From positions 1 to 42,483 of the IMG/VR virus record IMGVR_UViG_3300033151_000560: a stretch of DNA of 42,483 nt; one strand, given 5' to 3'. This stretch comes from a virus. The position numbers were made by a program, and so were the translations under genes. A model generated the notes under the pieces. It worked only from the letters and a program-made list of their open reading frames with translations, did not search any database and was not told the DNA's origin. Below are positions 14,210 to 23,148 of this stretch, piece by piece; position 1 is the stretch's first letter, and the number at the start of each line of letters is the position of its first letter.

Positions 14210-14259
14210 AATTGTCCTTTAGGAAAATTATATCACATATCAGCTTAAAAGAAGCTTAA
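14207..14259 (-). repeat. 5' flank shared with the other endonuclease gene, copy 1
   Basis: From the TAA stop of the upstream gene to the endonuclease ATG, this sequence closely matches 26765-26817. Both read TTAAGyTTCTTTTAAGC, then TGnTATAATTTTCC, then TAAAGGAnAATTATGA. It therefore carries the stop codon, promoter and ribosome site as one unit. Confidence 0.75.
14227..14250 (-). promoter_or_regulatory. promoter, TTTAAG-N11-TGATATAAT type
   Basis: Minus-strand TATAAT is preceded by TG one base away (extended -10) and by TTTAAG 11 bases upstream. The same arrangement occurs before the second endonuclease (26785) and before the sigma-like operon (33293). Confidence 0.65.
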
Positions 14260-14867
14260 ACAAAATCTTTAAGTGATTGATTCATTAAATTCTTAAATCT
14301 ACGGCTTTTACATTTAAAAACGTTAATATCGTTGTATGGATAGGATAGATGTTCGACGTCCACCCCATATTTTTCTTTTGCCATACTCTCAAATCTCCCT
14401 GTGGCTTTTACACCGGCTTCGTCATTATCAAAAGCCGTTATTAATTTCGTGTTGGATGTAAGGAACATCAGAAAATGGAACTGAGCCAACGTGAAAGATG
14501 CTCTGAAGGTAGATATAGCTATAACATCTTCTGATGTAAGGATTTGGTTTATAGATTCAGCGTCGATCACTGCCTCTGTAATGACTATTACTTTTTTATC
14601 TTTTATTCTGTTGATGTTCCATAACGGTATTGTGTATTCGGACTGGTGTATCTTTGTGTATACACCGCCTAAAGATCGATTTTCTATCAGGGCTACTGTC
14701 CCTTGTGTGGAATATGTTACTATAAATAAGCCTGAATATAATACATCTCTGTACAAAATTCCGTTACAGTAGTACATATCTGACACAAGTTCTAAATTTC
14801 TTGTGTCCAAATATTCCATAAGACTGTTATGATTGTGTTTTTTTGCTATATTATCTAATAATTCCAT
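14256..14867 (-). CDS. primase TOPRIM-domain protein
   Basis: The 203-residue protein contains a TOPRIM fold: VIVITEAVIDAESINQ with Glu98, then LITAFDNDEAGVKA with Asp147 and Asp149, the metal-binding acidic residues of DnaG-type primases. It lacks an N-terminal zinc domain; a CHC2-like protein at 28342-28794 may supply that role in trans. No ribosome site precedes the ATG, but TATAAA ends 5 bases before it, so the mRNA may be leaderless. It ends at a TAA belonging to the endonuclease 5' flank, so the natural C-terminus may have been replaced. Confidence 0.75.
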   Translation of the reverse strand: MELLDNIAKKHNHNSLMEYLDTRNLELVSDMYYCNGILYRDVLYSGLFIVTYSTQGTVALIENRSLGGVYTKIHQSEYTIPLWNINRIKDKKVIVITEAVIDAESINQILTSEDVIAISTFRASFTLAQFHFLMFLTSNTKLITAFDNDEAGVKATGRFESMAKEKYGVDVEHLSYPYNDINVFKCKSRRFKNLMNQSLKDFV

Positions 14868-14872
14868 GCAGA

Positions 14873-14901
14873 TTTATAGGGAAATTGTGTGGTTGATTTA
14901 A
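14873..14901 (-). promoter_or_regulatory. promoter at the start codon, TTAAAT-N17-TATAAA
   Basis: TTAAAT and TATAAA with a 17-base spacer, one mismatch from the TTAAAA family. The -10 ends 5 bases before the ATG at 14867, so transcription would begin at or next to the start codon. Confidence 0.55.
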
Positions 14902-14909
14902 CCCGCGTA

Positions 14910-15335
14910 TTAAAAAGAACTAAAATCCGGGTTGAGTTGTTTGATGTCTAGGGTTACGCTATATCTGTCCCCGATCATTTTGCTATATTTACCGGCTAGA
15001 TTCGATATAAACCTTTTAGAAGCATACAAATTGTTTTTATTTCTGCCTATAAACAAACCAGCGTGATCTTCATTTAAATCTAGAAGTACGAAACAATTAC
15101 GATCGTCGATGAAGAAAAATTGTGTGTGTTTGACAAAGCTAAAATATGTTCTATTAAAAGCTAAGGAATCCGTCATTACGTTTAATATTGACATGATATC
15201 GGTTACTAAGTCTACATTTATATCATCGGGGACATCAAACCTTATGTCTATATTGCTATCATTATCATACGCCATAGACTTGCTAGTGTTTGACACTCTT
15301 TCATAATGTTCTAGTCTTGATTCTTCCGGGTGCAT
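14910..15335 (-). CDS. hypothetical protein, 141 aa
   Basis: A 141-residue protein beginning MHPEESRLEHYERV with AAGGTTGGA upstream. The middle is alternating hydrophobic strands (FFFIDDRNCFVLLDLNED), suggesting a small beta domain. It lies between the Rad50 C-half and the TOPRIM gene, so a recombination or replication accessory role is possible. No family recognised. Confidence 0.65.
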   Translation of the reverse strand: MHPEESRLEHYERVSNTSKSMAYDNDSNIDIRFDVPDDINVDLVTDIMSILNVMTDSLAFNRTYFSFVKHTQFFFIDDRNCFVLLDLNEDHAGLFIGRNKNNLYASKRFISNLAGKYSKMIGDRYSVTLDIKQLNPDFSSF

Positions 15336-15347
15336 AGCCGTCCAACC

Positions 15348-15968
15348 TTATTGATTAACGACCTTTAATTCTGACCCTTCTTTTTCGAAATGCACTATTT
15401 GATCGGCGTATTCCGTAAGCCTATCTTGATGGGTAACTAAAACTATGGTCATGTTAAACTCGTCACATAAAACCTTAATAAAATTACTTAGTTTTCCTTG
15501 GTAACTTTCAGACACGTGGTTTAGGGACTCATCCATCATCATTATTTTTGGTTTGTTTTGCAAAATGTTGATAGACACCCGTAATAAGAAACTAACTGTA
15601 GCCATAATTCCACCACCAAAATTGTTGATGTCTCCCACTATACTACTCTTTTTATCTTCCAGTGTATACGAAAAAATATTTTTATTTTGTTTTATGGAAT
15701 GGTTTATGACAAAAGCATAATCCGTCATAAATATGTACTCTAAACCTCTGTTTACTATGTTTTGTACAAATTCACTGTTACCCATAACTGTTTTTTCTAC
15801 TAAGGTACTGATGATTTTTATACTCTGTTCAAACACTTCTATTTCAGATGATTTTTCATGGATAGACACAATCAACCCATCCAATTCATCATGCTTGGAA
15901 TTCAACAGACTTTTTGCAGCATAAATTTCCTGATTTATACCCTCCGGGCTAAATAAAGTATTACACAT
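15348..15968 (-). CDS. Rad50/SbcC (gp46-like) C-terminal ATPase half
   Basis: The 206-residue protein is only the second ABC ATPase lobe of a Rad50/SbcC protein: a short helical stretch (residues 20-60), signature FGGG at 117-120, Walker B KIMMMDES at 141-148 and switch His in VLVTHQ at 180. It has no Walker A. The missing lobe with Walker A and zinc hook is the separate gene at 18303-19535, three genes upstream. Together with Mre11/SbcD (17312-18310) they would form the end-resection complex that feeds UvsX. The coiled coil here is much shorter than in the N-half. Confidence 0.8.
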   Translation of the reverse strand: MCNTLFSPEGINQEIYAAKSLLNSKHDELDGLIVSIHEKSSEIEVFEQSIKIISTLVEKTVMGNSEFVQNIVNRGLEYIFMTDYAFVINHSIKQNKNIFSYTLEDKKSSIVGDINNFGGGIMATVSFLLRVSINILQNKPKIMMMDESLNHVSESYQGKLSNFIKVLCDEFNMTIVLVTHQDRLTEYADQIVHFEKEGSELKVVNQ

Positions 15969-17058
15969 AACGCGCTAATAATTGGACAGTAGATCCATAA
16001 TTGAACTGTACCATAGTTTCATGGATTTTTACTGTAAGAATAGTACTACCTACATTTTTAACAATTGCTTTAACAGACGGCATATGCATCATCATTTGAC
16101 CTAACTCGTCGTTTGATTTAACTTCGGTAATATTTTTAAACGGTACTAAACTCACACGATTACCGATGTCTTTAACGCTAATGTTAACAGATCCTTTGTT
16201 GATTGTCCAGTTTACATATTTTTCTTCCATCCCCATCAATGGGATAGCTAATCTATCAAGCTCTACCAATAAATGTTTAACATCTTCCCCGCTTACTTTG
16301 AATGAAGCCAGTGGTTTAGCTTTTAAAATTGCACTTACGCTTTGAAATGTGTACGGATATGTGTTAGCTACAAACATCAATTCTTTATGATGTGCAACCA
16401 CTCTGTCACCTAAAATGGACAATTTGACACCTTCAGCACCCGCAGACTTGACAATGCTCGCCAGTCTATGGATAAACGATCTCGGCACGTTGGTGTTTGG
16501 TACACCTTTGAACACCCCGTTTCTAACCAATGCCATATGTGACCCGGAACCATATTTGATAGTTTCAGACAGATTCAGCATTTCAATTTGACCTGATGCA
16601 AAAGCATCCGCCACCAACAGTGATTTTAATGAATCTCCAAAATCTATTGGAAGGGTTATCTCAGTGGCACCTTCCAGTTTGGTGTTTGTAAGTACCGTGG
16701 CTACGTCCACTTGTTCATCTTCATCGGGATAGATAGGGGAAAAATTCAATACTGTATCGTCGTCGATAGTAAGCTGTACCAAATTTTCATCAAACGAAAT
16801 GTCGAATGTTTTGATAGTCGATTTTAATGATAGCGTGATCATATTAACATTCAAATGGAGACACACATCAGGTGCTTTTTCAATAAATCCTGAAAATTTA
16901 ATTACAGATGCCATCGGGGTCGCACCCTCGTCTATAATAAATCCAAAAAAATCTTCTTTCTTATTATTTACTAATGCTACTTTATCCACAAATTGTGCAG
17001 ATTTTAGTAAAGTTACTGCTAACCCGATTTGATCGGTGGTTATTCTATGCTTCGTCAT
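15961..17058 (-). CDS. DnaN-like sliding clamp (probable)
   Basis: The start at 17058 (MTKHRITTDQIG) has GAAGAGGTT upstream and overlaps the previous gene by 14 bases; a longer frame to 17100 has no site. At 365 residues it has the length of bacterial beta clamps. The last third (FVANTYPYTF, LVELDRLAIPL, VNWTINKGSVNISVKD) follows the pattern of clamp domain III strands and helix. Its place inside a recombination-replication operon fits. No clamp loader genes were recognised in this window. Assigned on pattern, not on a diagnostic motif. Confidence 0.5.
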   Translation of the reverse strand: MTKHRITTDQIGLAVTLLKSAQFVDKVALVNNKKEDFFGFIIDEGATPMASVIKFSGFIEKAPDVCLHLNVNMITLSLKSTIKTFDISFDENLVQLTIDDDTVLNFSPIYPDEDEQVDVATVLTNTKLEGATEITLPIDFGDSLKSLLVADAFASGQIEMLNLSETIKYGSGSHMALVRNGVFKGVPNTNVPRSFIHRLASIVKSAGAEGVKLSILGDRVVAHHKELMFVANTYPYTFQSVSAILKAKPLASFKVSGEDVKHLLVELDRLAIPLMGMEEKYVNWTINKGSVNISVKDIGNRVSLVPFKNITEVKSNDELGQMMMHMPSVKAIVKNVGSTILTVKIHETMVQFNYGSTVQLLARYV

Positions 17059-17302
17059 TTTGTTGAACCTCTTCCCTATACTCTTTTTCCAACACTGCAA
17101 GTGCGCTACCCAATTTTTCTAATTCTTTATCAATATCCATATCAATTATGTCAGGATATTCTTCTATCAATAATTCTTTGATCTCTCCCAGTTTTTTTGT
17201 TGAAGTTTCAATCCCAACTTCAAGGACTGTAATCTCTCTGTCTATTTGGGTTTTTTTCTCTTTGTATTCATATATTTTTGCTTTTGTTTCTGCGTTGGTC
17301 AT
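17045..17302 (-). CDS. small coiled-coil protein, 85 aa
   Basis: An 85-residue protein that is almost all heptad-like helix (EYKEKKTQIDREITVLEVGI, then KELEKLGSALAVLEKEYREE). It lies between the Mre11-like and clamp-like genes. One possibility worth noting is that it supplies coiled-coil material missing from the short Rad50 C-half, but this is only inferred from position and helix content. Confidence 0.65.
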   Translation of the reverse strand: MTNAETKAKIYEYKEKKTQIDREITVLEVGIETSTKKLGEIKELLIEEYPDIIDMDIDKELEKLGSALAVLEKEYREEVQQNDEA

Positions 17303-17311
17303 TTGTATTCC

Positions 17312-18310
17312 TTAATTTTTGATTTTTGCTTGTTCTACATATTTGTTTATAACTTCTCTGATCTTTTTGGGTAATTCCAACCCCTCTAATTGTTCTTCCA
17401 TAGTAACACCTGACAGACCATCCGAACTTAACAAACTAGTCATTTCCTCAATTGTGTTTTGTTCTTCCAGTTCTTTTTCAAGAATTTTTGGATTAAACAC
17501 TTCTGAAGTTGGGGGTACCAATAATGGTACATGAATCACGGTGTCATTGTCAGTATCTAATATAGCCACTTCCGGGGTGTGTTCATCATTTAGAACATAA
17601 TAATTCCTAGCTAAACGGTAGATATTCCACGGGTTAATATACCACTGCTTCCTACCGGATTTAGTTTCATAATAAGTCGGTTTAAAGCCTCTGTGTAAGT
17701 GACCCATAACAAACCCATTGATTTTATCAAATTTAACCAAATCCTCATATGTGTGGAACGATGAATATTTTAAATCGCCTACTTCATCGTTCATCGATAT
17801 AAAATGTTCGTGTGTCATCACTATGTTATACAAGTCAGGGTCTGCGTTTGTGTTAATTTTTTCTAACTCCTCAAACAATTGTTTACTATCAGATAAAAAA
17901 GGAACTCCGTATATTACAGTGTCCCCTATTCTTGTTTTAGAGAATGATAGATCTGTGATCATGTTTACTTGGGACATTAGACCATAAAATGATCTATCCA
18001 TTTCCGCATAATTACTCCATGGTAAATCATGATTACCGGGTATAGTTAGTACGCCGTGTTCTACTTCTGACCCTAGTTTCTGCATAAGTGCCATATTACC
18101 CGATATCGATGATAAAGAGTATGAAGATGGATATTTTTTATCAGTAACATCACCGGCTACCAATACAGCTACTACTCCGTGTTCAACACCAATTTTGACT
18201 ATTTGGTCTATTTTTTCGTTTATGACTGTGTTATAATCATCTTTCCTAGATATTGGAGATGGAAATCCAAATCTGAAATGGGGGTCACACACACACATGA
18301 ATTTAGGCAT
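17312..18310 (-). CDS. Mre11/SbcD (gp47-like) nuclease
   Basis: A 332-residue metallophosphoesterase with all family motifs: CDPHF (D9, H11), AGDVTD (D54), IPGNHDLP (N93, H94), MTHEHF (H167) and MGHLHRG (H204, H206). These bind the two metal ions of the exo/endonuclease site. The C-terminal 80 residues are helical and acidic, as expected for the Rad50-binding part. The start overlaps the end of the Rad50 N-half gene by 8 bases. It would act with the two Rad50 halves in DNA-end processing for recombination-dependent replication. Confidence 0.9.
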   Translation of the reverse strand: MPKFMCVCDPHFRFGFPSPISRKDDYNTVINEKIDQIVKIGVEHGVVAVLVAGDVTDKKYPSSYSLSSISGNMALMQKLGSEVEHGVLTIPGNHDLPWSNYAEMDRSFYGLMSQVNMITDLSFSKTRIGDTVIYGVPFLSDSKQLFEELEKINTNADPDLYNIVMTHEHFISMNDEVGDLKYSSFHTYEDLVKFDKINGFVMGHLHRGFKPTYYETKSGRKQWYINPWNIYRLARNYYVLNDEHTPEVAILDTDNDTVIHVPLLVPPTSEVFNPKILEKELEEQNTIEEMTSLLSSDGLSGVTMEEQLEGLELPKKIREVINKYVEQAKIKN

Positions 18311-19535
18311 GATTTGCTCCTATAAGGTTTCCACAACAAGGACATTCATCCATGTTATTATTTTTAAGTTCATCTCTCTCGTCCATTTTTACACGTAAAC
18401 TGGTATTACGTAAATTTATCACGTTATACACCAACGCATACCCCATCATTAAATAGACTGTTTTGTATATCTTAGATAATTTATTGGCTGTGACTAGTTT
18501 GGCAGAATTATTCTGAAGAATGTTAGTATTAGAAACTGTTTCTCTCTTAATAATTTCTAATTTATCTTTATTGTCTAAAACAATAATAACTTTATCCAGT
18601 TTGGTTATAAATTTGGAAAATATTAGAGCTTTATTTGTTAACTTACCAAATTTGGTTGTATTTCTTGCTATCTCCTCTTGGATTTCCTTGGCTTCTGTTA
18701 ATTTCTGAACATAAGAGCAGGTATTTAGTATCTTAGATATGCTTTCTTGGGTTCTCTTTTTATTTAGTCTTTTGCATATGGAGGAAGTATAATGACGTCT
18801 CTCGTCTTTAAAAATGTTAAAATTGTACAAAGTGTTTAATGTGGTAATGATACCACTAGTGTGTTTCTGCGTTTTTGTTTTATCTTCTAATATAGATGTT
18901 ATTTCATCATGAGCCTCTGAAAATTCTTTGTACTCTTTAAGGTTATGAATGTTATGAATCAGCCCTTGCATAGCTTGAAGTTTTTTGAGTTTATTGGATA
19001 TCAATGTTACTTCTAGATTGAGATTAGATTTTCTACCCTCATCATACGCTATCTCTCTATTGATGGCTAATGTGTCTTTGTTTATTAGACGGATAGCCTC
19101 CTCATAAAGATCGGTACCAAATAAAGACTGGAATATTTTAGTTTGCACATATTCAGTTTCATCTACTAAGAATAATGGTTTGTATTGAGGCACTACTAAT
19201 GTGTTATCAAACCCGCCGTTATAAGAGAATGGGGAATAACCCCGATCTGCCATAGCGTCGGGTACACCCATACCTACTTTGCTGTACGTCTTCCCCGCAA
19301 TTTCGTAAGTGTTAACGGTGGTAGATTTTACTCTATGTATCCCATCAACAGTTATTTCCATTTTTTTGGTACCATGTCTTAAATATGTTTTATTATATTC
19401 GTTGTCCAACACAAATTTGACCGATCTAACAATGGCAGATTTACCTATGTCACTGTTACCAGTCAAAGCTACGAATCCATTCATGTCCAGTTTAACATGT
19501 TTAATTGATTGGAAATTTTTGATCTCAAGAAGCAT
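18303..19535 (-). CDS. Rad50/SbcC (gp46-like) N-terminal half ending at a zinc hook
   Basis: The 410-residue protein starts with an ABC ATPase lobe I: EIKNFQSIKHVKLD then Walker A GNSDIGKS (26-33). About residues 155-390 are coiled coil. It ends with CPCC (398-401), the CxxC zinc hook, and stops nine residues later. There is no second coiled-coil arm and no signature or Walker B; these lie in the separate gene at 15348-15968. Rad50 family proteins are normally one chain with the hook in the middle. The frame is open and shows no frameshift, so the split appears to be an established arrangement. Confidence 0.85.
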   Translation of the reverse strand: MLLEIKNFQSIKHVKLDMNGFVALTGNSDIGKSAIVRSVKFVLDNEYNKTYLRHGTKKMEITVDGIHRVKSTTVNTYEIAGKTYSKVGMGVPDAMADRGYSPFSYNGGFDNTLVVPQYKPLFLVDETEYVQTKIFQSLFGTDLYEEAIRLINKDTLAINREIAYDEGRKSNLNLEVTLISNKLKKLQAMQGLIHNIHNLKEYKEFSEAHDEITSILEDKTKTQKHTSGIITTLNTLYNFNIFKDERRHYTSSICKRLNKKRTQESISKILNTCSYVQKLTEAKEIQEEIARNTTKFGKLTNKALIFSKFITKLDKVIIVLDNKDKLEIIKRETVSNTNILQNNSAKLVTANKLSKIYKTVYLMMGYALVYNVINLRNTSLRVKMDERDELKNNNMDECPCCGNLIGANHA

Positions 19536-19608
19536 ATGTTATTTCCCTTGTGAGTATTTTGTCTACATCCTTATAACTAGTGTGGGGTGTTCCGATTAAT
19601 TTAGAATA

Positions 19609-20106
19609 TTAGCAAGCCTGTATGTTCACATTGAGTATGACGTCTGCCATTTTGTCATCTGTATATTCCCCGTCGATCTCTATATCGGGGGTGACTATTA
19701 GATCGTTATCTTGAACATACGGGTGTGTATTTAATGCTTCCGACACCAAATCTTCTAATTGTCTAATAAAAATTTCTATAGGAAGTTGACCATGCCAATC
19801 CACTGATGGATTGGATGACATAAGTTGTATTTTATTATATTGAGCGCCTTCAATATTAGCCATTGACATTTTTTTATGGGATGCAATATTACCTACAGTG
19901 GTAAACACTTCATCGTCATTTTCTTCATTTTGTACATTCACCAGCATTGCGGCAAATTGTGTTTTGTCTGTACTAGATCGAAATCGAATTGGAACATCTG
20001 AAGAGGCAATATAGAAATTTGTGTTTAACACAGAATTATAAATCACATCATATAATTTTTTTGCTTCATGTGATGATAAATCTCTACTCGATGATATGTG
20101 GAACAT
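19609..20106 (-). CDS. hypothetical protein, 165 aa
   Basis: A 165-residue protein with AGAGAGGACG before the ATG, between uvsX and the Rad50 N-half. It is alternating hydrophobic and acidic with no recognised motif, and the end (IADVILNVNIQAC type) is beta-like. Position suggests an accessory protein of recombination or replication; function unknown. Confidence 0.65.
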   Translation of the reverse strand: MFHISSSRDLSSHEAKKLYDVIYNSVLNTNFYIASSDVPIRFRSSTDKTQFAAMLVNVQNEENDDEVFTTVGNIASHKKMSMANIEGAQYNKIQLMSSNPSVDWHGQLPIEIFIRQLEDLVSEALNTHPYVQDNDLIVTPDIEIDGEYTDDKMADVILNVNIQAC

Positions 20107-20159
20107 ATACGTCCTCTCTTAAAGTATATCTTAAAAAAACACCGAAAAAACTTCCGGGT

Positions 20160-21326
20160 TTACAATTCATGTTCTGTTTCTATTTCCAACTCATCAAAAT
20201 CTGAGGGAATTGCCGCTTCATCATCTTCGGAAGATTTGTTGAATTGGGTTTTCATGTCTTCCCAGTGTTCTTTTTGCATAGTAGCATTAAACGCTGTTTT
20301 ACCTAAGATTTTTATTTCTTCACCGGCAACAGTTTTATATATCATAAAACTACCCCGATTGGTTACTATGCCTCTTTGCTTCAGGGCATCCATCACAATA
20401 GGGAAATCGTCTATACCCTCTCCAAATCTGATCACGAATTTGGCGTTAGCATATGGCGGGTTGATTTTGTTTTTGATATTGGTCAACTTATACATATTAG
20501 CTGTTCTATGATCTACCACCTCACCGCTAATCGGATCTTCCGTCTGCTCCTTAAGAACTGTAGAAAATTTAGTAACATATCTAGCTGAAAGATAAAAGCG
20601 TAAAGCGTTACCACCTGTTGTAGTAATATCAGCGTCCATAGAACTGGTAGCGTTACCCATACCGGTACTGCTCATCTTAAACTTGTCCATATTACCCATT
20701 TGGGGTTTGGCTCTAAATTGGTTTAGTAAGAACACGGCAAAATTACTTTCTGCACACCATCTTTGTAATTTAGGCACCCAAATAGTCCAAGCGTTGGCAT
20801 GTTGTGATTTTTGACCCGTACCATCCACTGAAGCGTCAAACATCTGAGCGGGTCTAGCCGCAGCTACCGAATCTATTACTACTAAAGATACTTTGTGTTT
20901 AAGTATAGCATCTTTACCGCCTTTTTGTTTATCAAACGCTTTTTGCAAGATCTCATCACCCTCTTCCAATGTTCTAGGTTGATAAATCATCACTCGATCG
21001 TCATCCGGGTCTAAACCCAAAGCTATGGCGTATATGCTATCGAAACTCTGTTCGAAATCCAGTAATATTACTGCCTCATCAGGGTATTTTTTCAGTGACT
21101 CTACCATAGTGAGATATGCGATAGTAGATTTACCACCACTTTCAAATGAGCTTATTTCAGTAAGTCTCCTTTTATATGCTAGACCCATATTGAACGCTTT
21201 GTCTAGAACTATACTCCCAGTTGGGATTGGCTCTTTGGCTCTGTGTGTGTCGAAGATAATCTCTTCATTCTTCTTTTTGAACGATTTTTGTACGTCCTTG
21301 GCAAAATCCCCAAATATATTTCCCAT
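20160..21326 (-). CDS. uvsX: UvsX/RecA-family recombinase
   Basis: The start at 21326 (MGNIFGDFAKD) follows AAGGAATTACG; the longer frame to 21404 overlaps another small gene. The 388 residues carry the RecA core: Walker A FESGGKST (61-68), Walker B VSLVVIDSVAAARP, a QFRAKPQMGN strand before loop L2, and LRFYLSARYV. The C-terminal 25 residues are very acidic, as in RecA and UvsX. It catalyses strand exchange for recombination-dependent replication, working with the SSB, Mre11 and Rad50 proteins encoded nearby. Family certain; the phage symbol is by analogy with T4. Confidence 0.92.
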   Translation of the reverse strand: MGNIFGDFAKDVQKSFKKKNEEIIFDTHRAKEPIPTGSIVLDKAFNMGLAYKRRLTEISSFESGGKSTIAYLTMVESLKKYPDEAVILLDFEQSFDSIYAIALGLDPDDDRVMIYQPRTLEEGDEILQKAFDKQKGGKDAILKHKVSLVVIDSVAAARPAQMFDASVDGTGQKSQHANAWTIWVPKLQRWCAESNFAVFLLNQFRAKPQMGNMDKFKMSSTGMGNATSSMDADITTTGGNALRFYLSARYVTKFSTVLKEQTEDPISGEVVDHRTANMYKLTNIKNKINPPYANAKFVIRFGEGIDDFPIVMDALKQRGIVTNRGSFMIYKTVAGEEIKILGKTAFNATMQKEHWEDMKTQFNKSSEDDEAAIPSDFDELEIETEHEL

Positions 21327-21339
21327 CGTAATTCCTTGT

Positions 21340-21507
21340 TTAATTTTGTGAATTGGGAGTCGGACAATCTGATAATCCTTCTCTGTCTCGCTGTATTTTT
21401 TCATGTTCGCCTAAACCCACTAAATCTTCCCAGTGAATTTCTTCACCGGAGCAAAAGTCTTCTAATGCTTCCGGGTTTGTGTTTATGTCGTCTATATCAT
21501 CTATCAT
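21340..21507 (-). CDS. small acidic protein, 55 aa, before uvsX
   Basis: A complete 55-codon frame, MIDDIDDINTNPEALEDF to DCPTPNSQN, fills the gap between the DUF1599-like gene and uvsX. It starts one base after the upstream stop and ends 13 bases before the uvsX start. The N-terminal half is strongly acidic. The tight fit supports translation; no family recognised. Confidence 0.55.
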   Translation of the reverse strand: MIDDIDDINTNPEALEDFCSGEEIHWEDLVGLGEHEKIQRDREGLSDCPTPNSQN

Positions 21508-21508
21508 T

Positions 21509-21982
21509 TTAATCAGCCCCGGTTTCTACGTGCGGATCGTTGGCGTATTTCGAATTACATTCAGCAATTTCTTCATCTAGTGGTATAAAATCACCCACTC
21601 CTATAACAACAGAGGGATCTAAATTGTCCATCATCATATGACTTTTTTTAGCTATTCGTTCCGCTTTTTCAACAGATGCTTTTTCGATCAAATAACCTTT
21701 CATAAGAATACAGTAGCCTATAAGATCATCTAATGTATCCTCTATTCCCTCATCTGCAACCATAGGTGGTCTATCTAAAAGACCCCCCAATCTAGAAATT
21801 TTATCCGACATACGCACCAAAATAGTTTTTTCTGTGGGTACCCCCGCGATAGACGATGATAATTTAAAATTAACAAATGTATCCGCATTTCCTGAGTAAT
21901 CCGTCCCCTTCGCTATTAATGTTTTTACCATTTTGTCTGATGTGCATTCCATAAGTTTTGCTATGTCTTGAGGTGTTGTCAT
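21509..21982 (-). CDS. DUF1599-like (nucleotide modification-associated) protein
   Basis: The start at 21982 (MTTPQDIAKLM) follows AAAAGGAAATC; a longer frame lacks a site. The 157 residues contain the pattern of the DUF1599 family: KGTDYSGN with F..F, then VRMSDKISRLGGLL, then GIEDTLDDLIGYCILMKGY. This all-alpha fold with D..DL is related to MazG-type folds and is named for its association with nucleotide-modification systems. Together with the PurZ-like and MazG-like genes it fits modified-nucleotide metabolism. The reaction is unknown. Confidence 0.6.
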   Translation of the reverse strand: MTTPQDIAKLMECTSDKMVKTLIAKGTDYSGNADTFVNFKLSSSIAGVPTEKTILVRMSDKISRLGGLLDRPPMVADEGIEDTLDDLIGYCILMKGYLIEKASVEKAERIAKKSHMMMDNLDPSVVIGVGDFIPLDEEIAECNSKYANDPHVETGAD

Positions 21983-22515
21983 TTTTGATTTCCTTTTATT
22001 GTATTGTTGAAATAACACATACTGTCTTTAGACAAAAATACGTCCAAAGTGGTGACTATATGCCCTTTATAATCAACTAGACCTATGTTGTTAAATAACA
22101 AATTGTTATTGAATGATAGCCCTAATATTACTATTTCAGGTACCAAATTGTATTTTATTACGAGTATAAAATCTTCTTTTTTAGATGTGACAGTGTCCTG
22201 TGTAGCTTGGGCTATCCATTTATCCCATTGTGCGGATCTGTTAGCCATTACAGCTTTAAAAGTTATGGGAGTGGCATAATGTTTTAATTCTAAATTCCAT
22301 CTAAACGACATGGGCGTAATTATATCACCTACGTCCAAATGTTCGTCCACCACACCTTTAGCTCTGTGGAAATTCTTACCACCAAAATAAGACCCACTAC
22401 CCCGGTTTCTAATAAACCCTTGATCTGCGCCTATAAAACTGGCGAATTGTTCGGATAATCGTTTAGCAATTTTACGTTCGAATGTGCTACCTTTTTGTTT
22501 ACTATTGGTGGGCAT
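21979..22515 (-). CDS. Holliday-junction-resolvase-like PD-(D/E)XK nuclease
   Basis: The 178-residue protein begins KQKGSTFERKIAKRLSEQF, an Hjc-like N-terminal helix with Glu, then RNRGSGSYFGG. The catalytic strand pair is DVGDIITP and WNLELKHY (D...ExK). This is the core of archaeal-type Holliday junction resolvases and related phage nucleases. Its place beside uvsX fits branch resolution, though a repair or restriction-like nuclease is possible. It overlaps the next gene as ATGA. Confidence 0.65.
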   Translation of the reverse strand: MPTNSKQKGSTFERKIAKRLSEQFASFIGADQGFIRNRGSGSYFGGKNFHRAKGVVDEHLDVGDIITPMSFRWNLELKHYATPITFKAVMANRSAQWDKWIAQATQDTVTSKKEDFILVIKYNLVPEIVILGLSFNNNLLFNNIGLVDYKGHIVTTLDVFLSKDSMCYFNNTIKGNQK

Positions 22516-22531
22516 AATTATTCTTTAAAAA

Positions 22532-23143
22532 TCATATCGATGCATCTTTAATTATGTTTTGACCTTGAGCCACCATAGACTCAAATTCTGTCGTCCCTAT
22601 AATATTTTGCTTAAGTCTAATCATAGAATCTAATCTATTGCAGTATGACCCCATACTGTTTAGATGTGATATCATGTCTTTAGACAACTTATATTTTACC
22701 TCTATCTTACCAAATGTCTTTATCATATCCATTAAAATAAAATCTGATTCTCGGTTTCTCTCCGCATTGGAAGTAGTAAGTTTGGTAAACATTGGGTCAT
22801 TCATTAGTTCTAATTTGATCGATCCCATAATTGACTTACTATCACTATATATCTCTGTTAAATCAGGCAGAAACTTCATGCTGATCGTGTTCAGAGCGTC
22901 GTTGATCTTGTACATGGCTTTATGTGTCAACAATAGACTGTCCATCTGTAATAGCTCTTCTTCCACAATCTTTTGAGCCACTTTATACGGGGCATTATCT
23001 GACAATGAAAGATCTGTTACTTTTTCACGGATTGTTTTGTACATCGTATCGATTTGGTCTAAATTAGTAACTAAATAATCTACGTTAGTTTTCATATCCA
23101 ATTTATGATCGTTACGGAATTTTTGTATGCTCATCAATGCCAT
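22532..23143 (-). CDS. hypothetical protein, 203 aa, helical
   Basis: A 203-residue protein predicted to be almost entirely helical with many Leu/Met/Ile heptad-like repeats and regular charges. No catalytic motif is visible. It lies between SSB-side genes and the resolvase-like gene. It might be a mediator or scaffold of the recombination machinery, but nothing in the sequence proves this. Confidence 0.65.
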   Translation of the reverse strand: MALMSIQKFRNDHKLDMKTNVDYLVTNLDQIDTMYKTIREKVTDLSLSDNAPYKVAQKIVEEELLQMDSLLLTHKAMYKINDALNTISMKFLPDLTEIYSDSKSIMGSIKLELMNDPMFTKLTTSNAERNRESDFILMDMIKTFGKIEVKYKLSKDMISHLNSMGSYCNRLDSMIRLKQNIIGTTEFESMVAQGQNIIKDASI

Positions 23144-23148
23144 GATAT

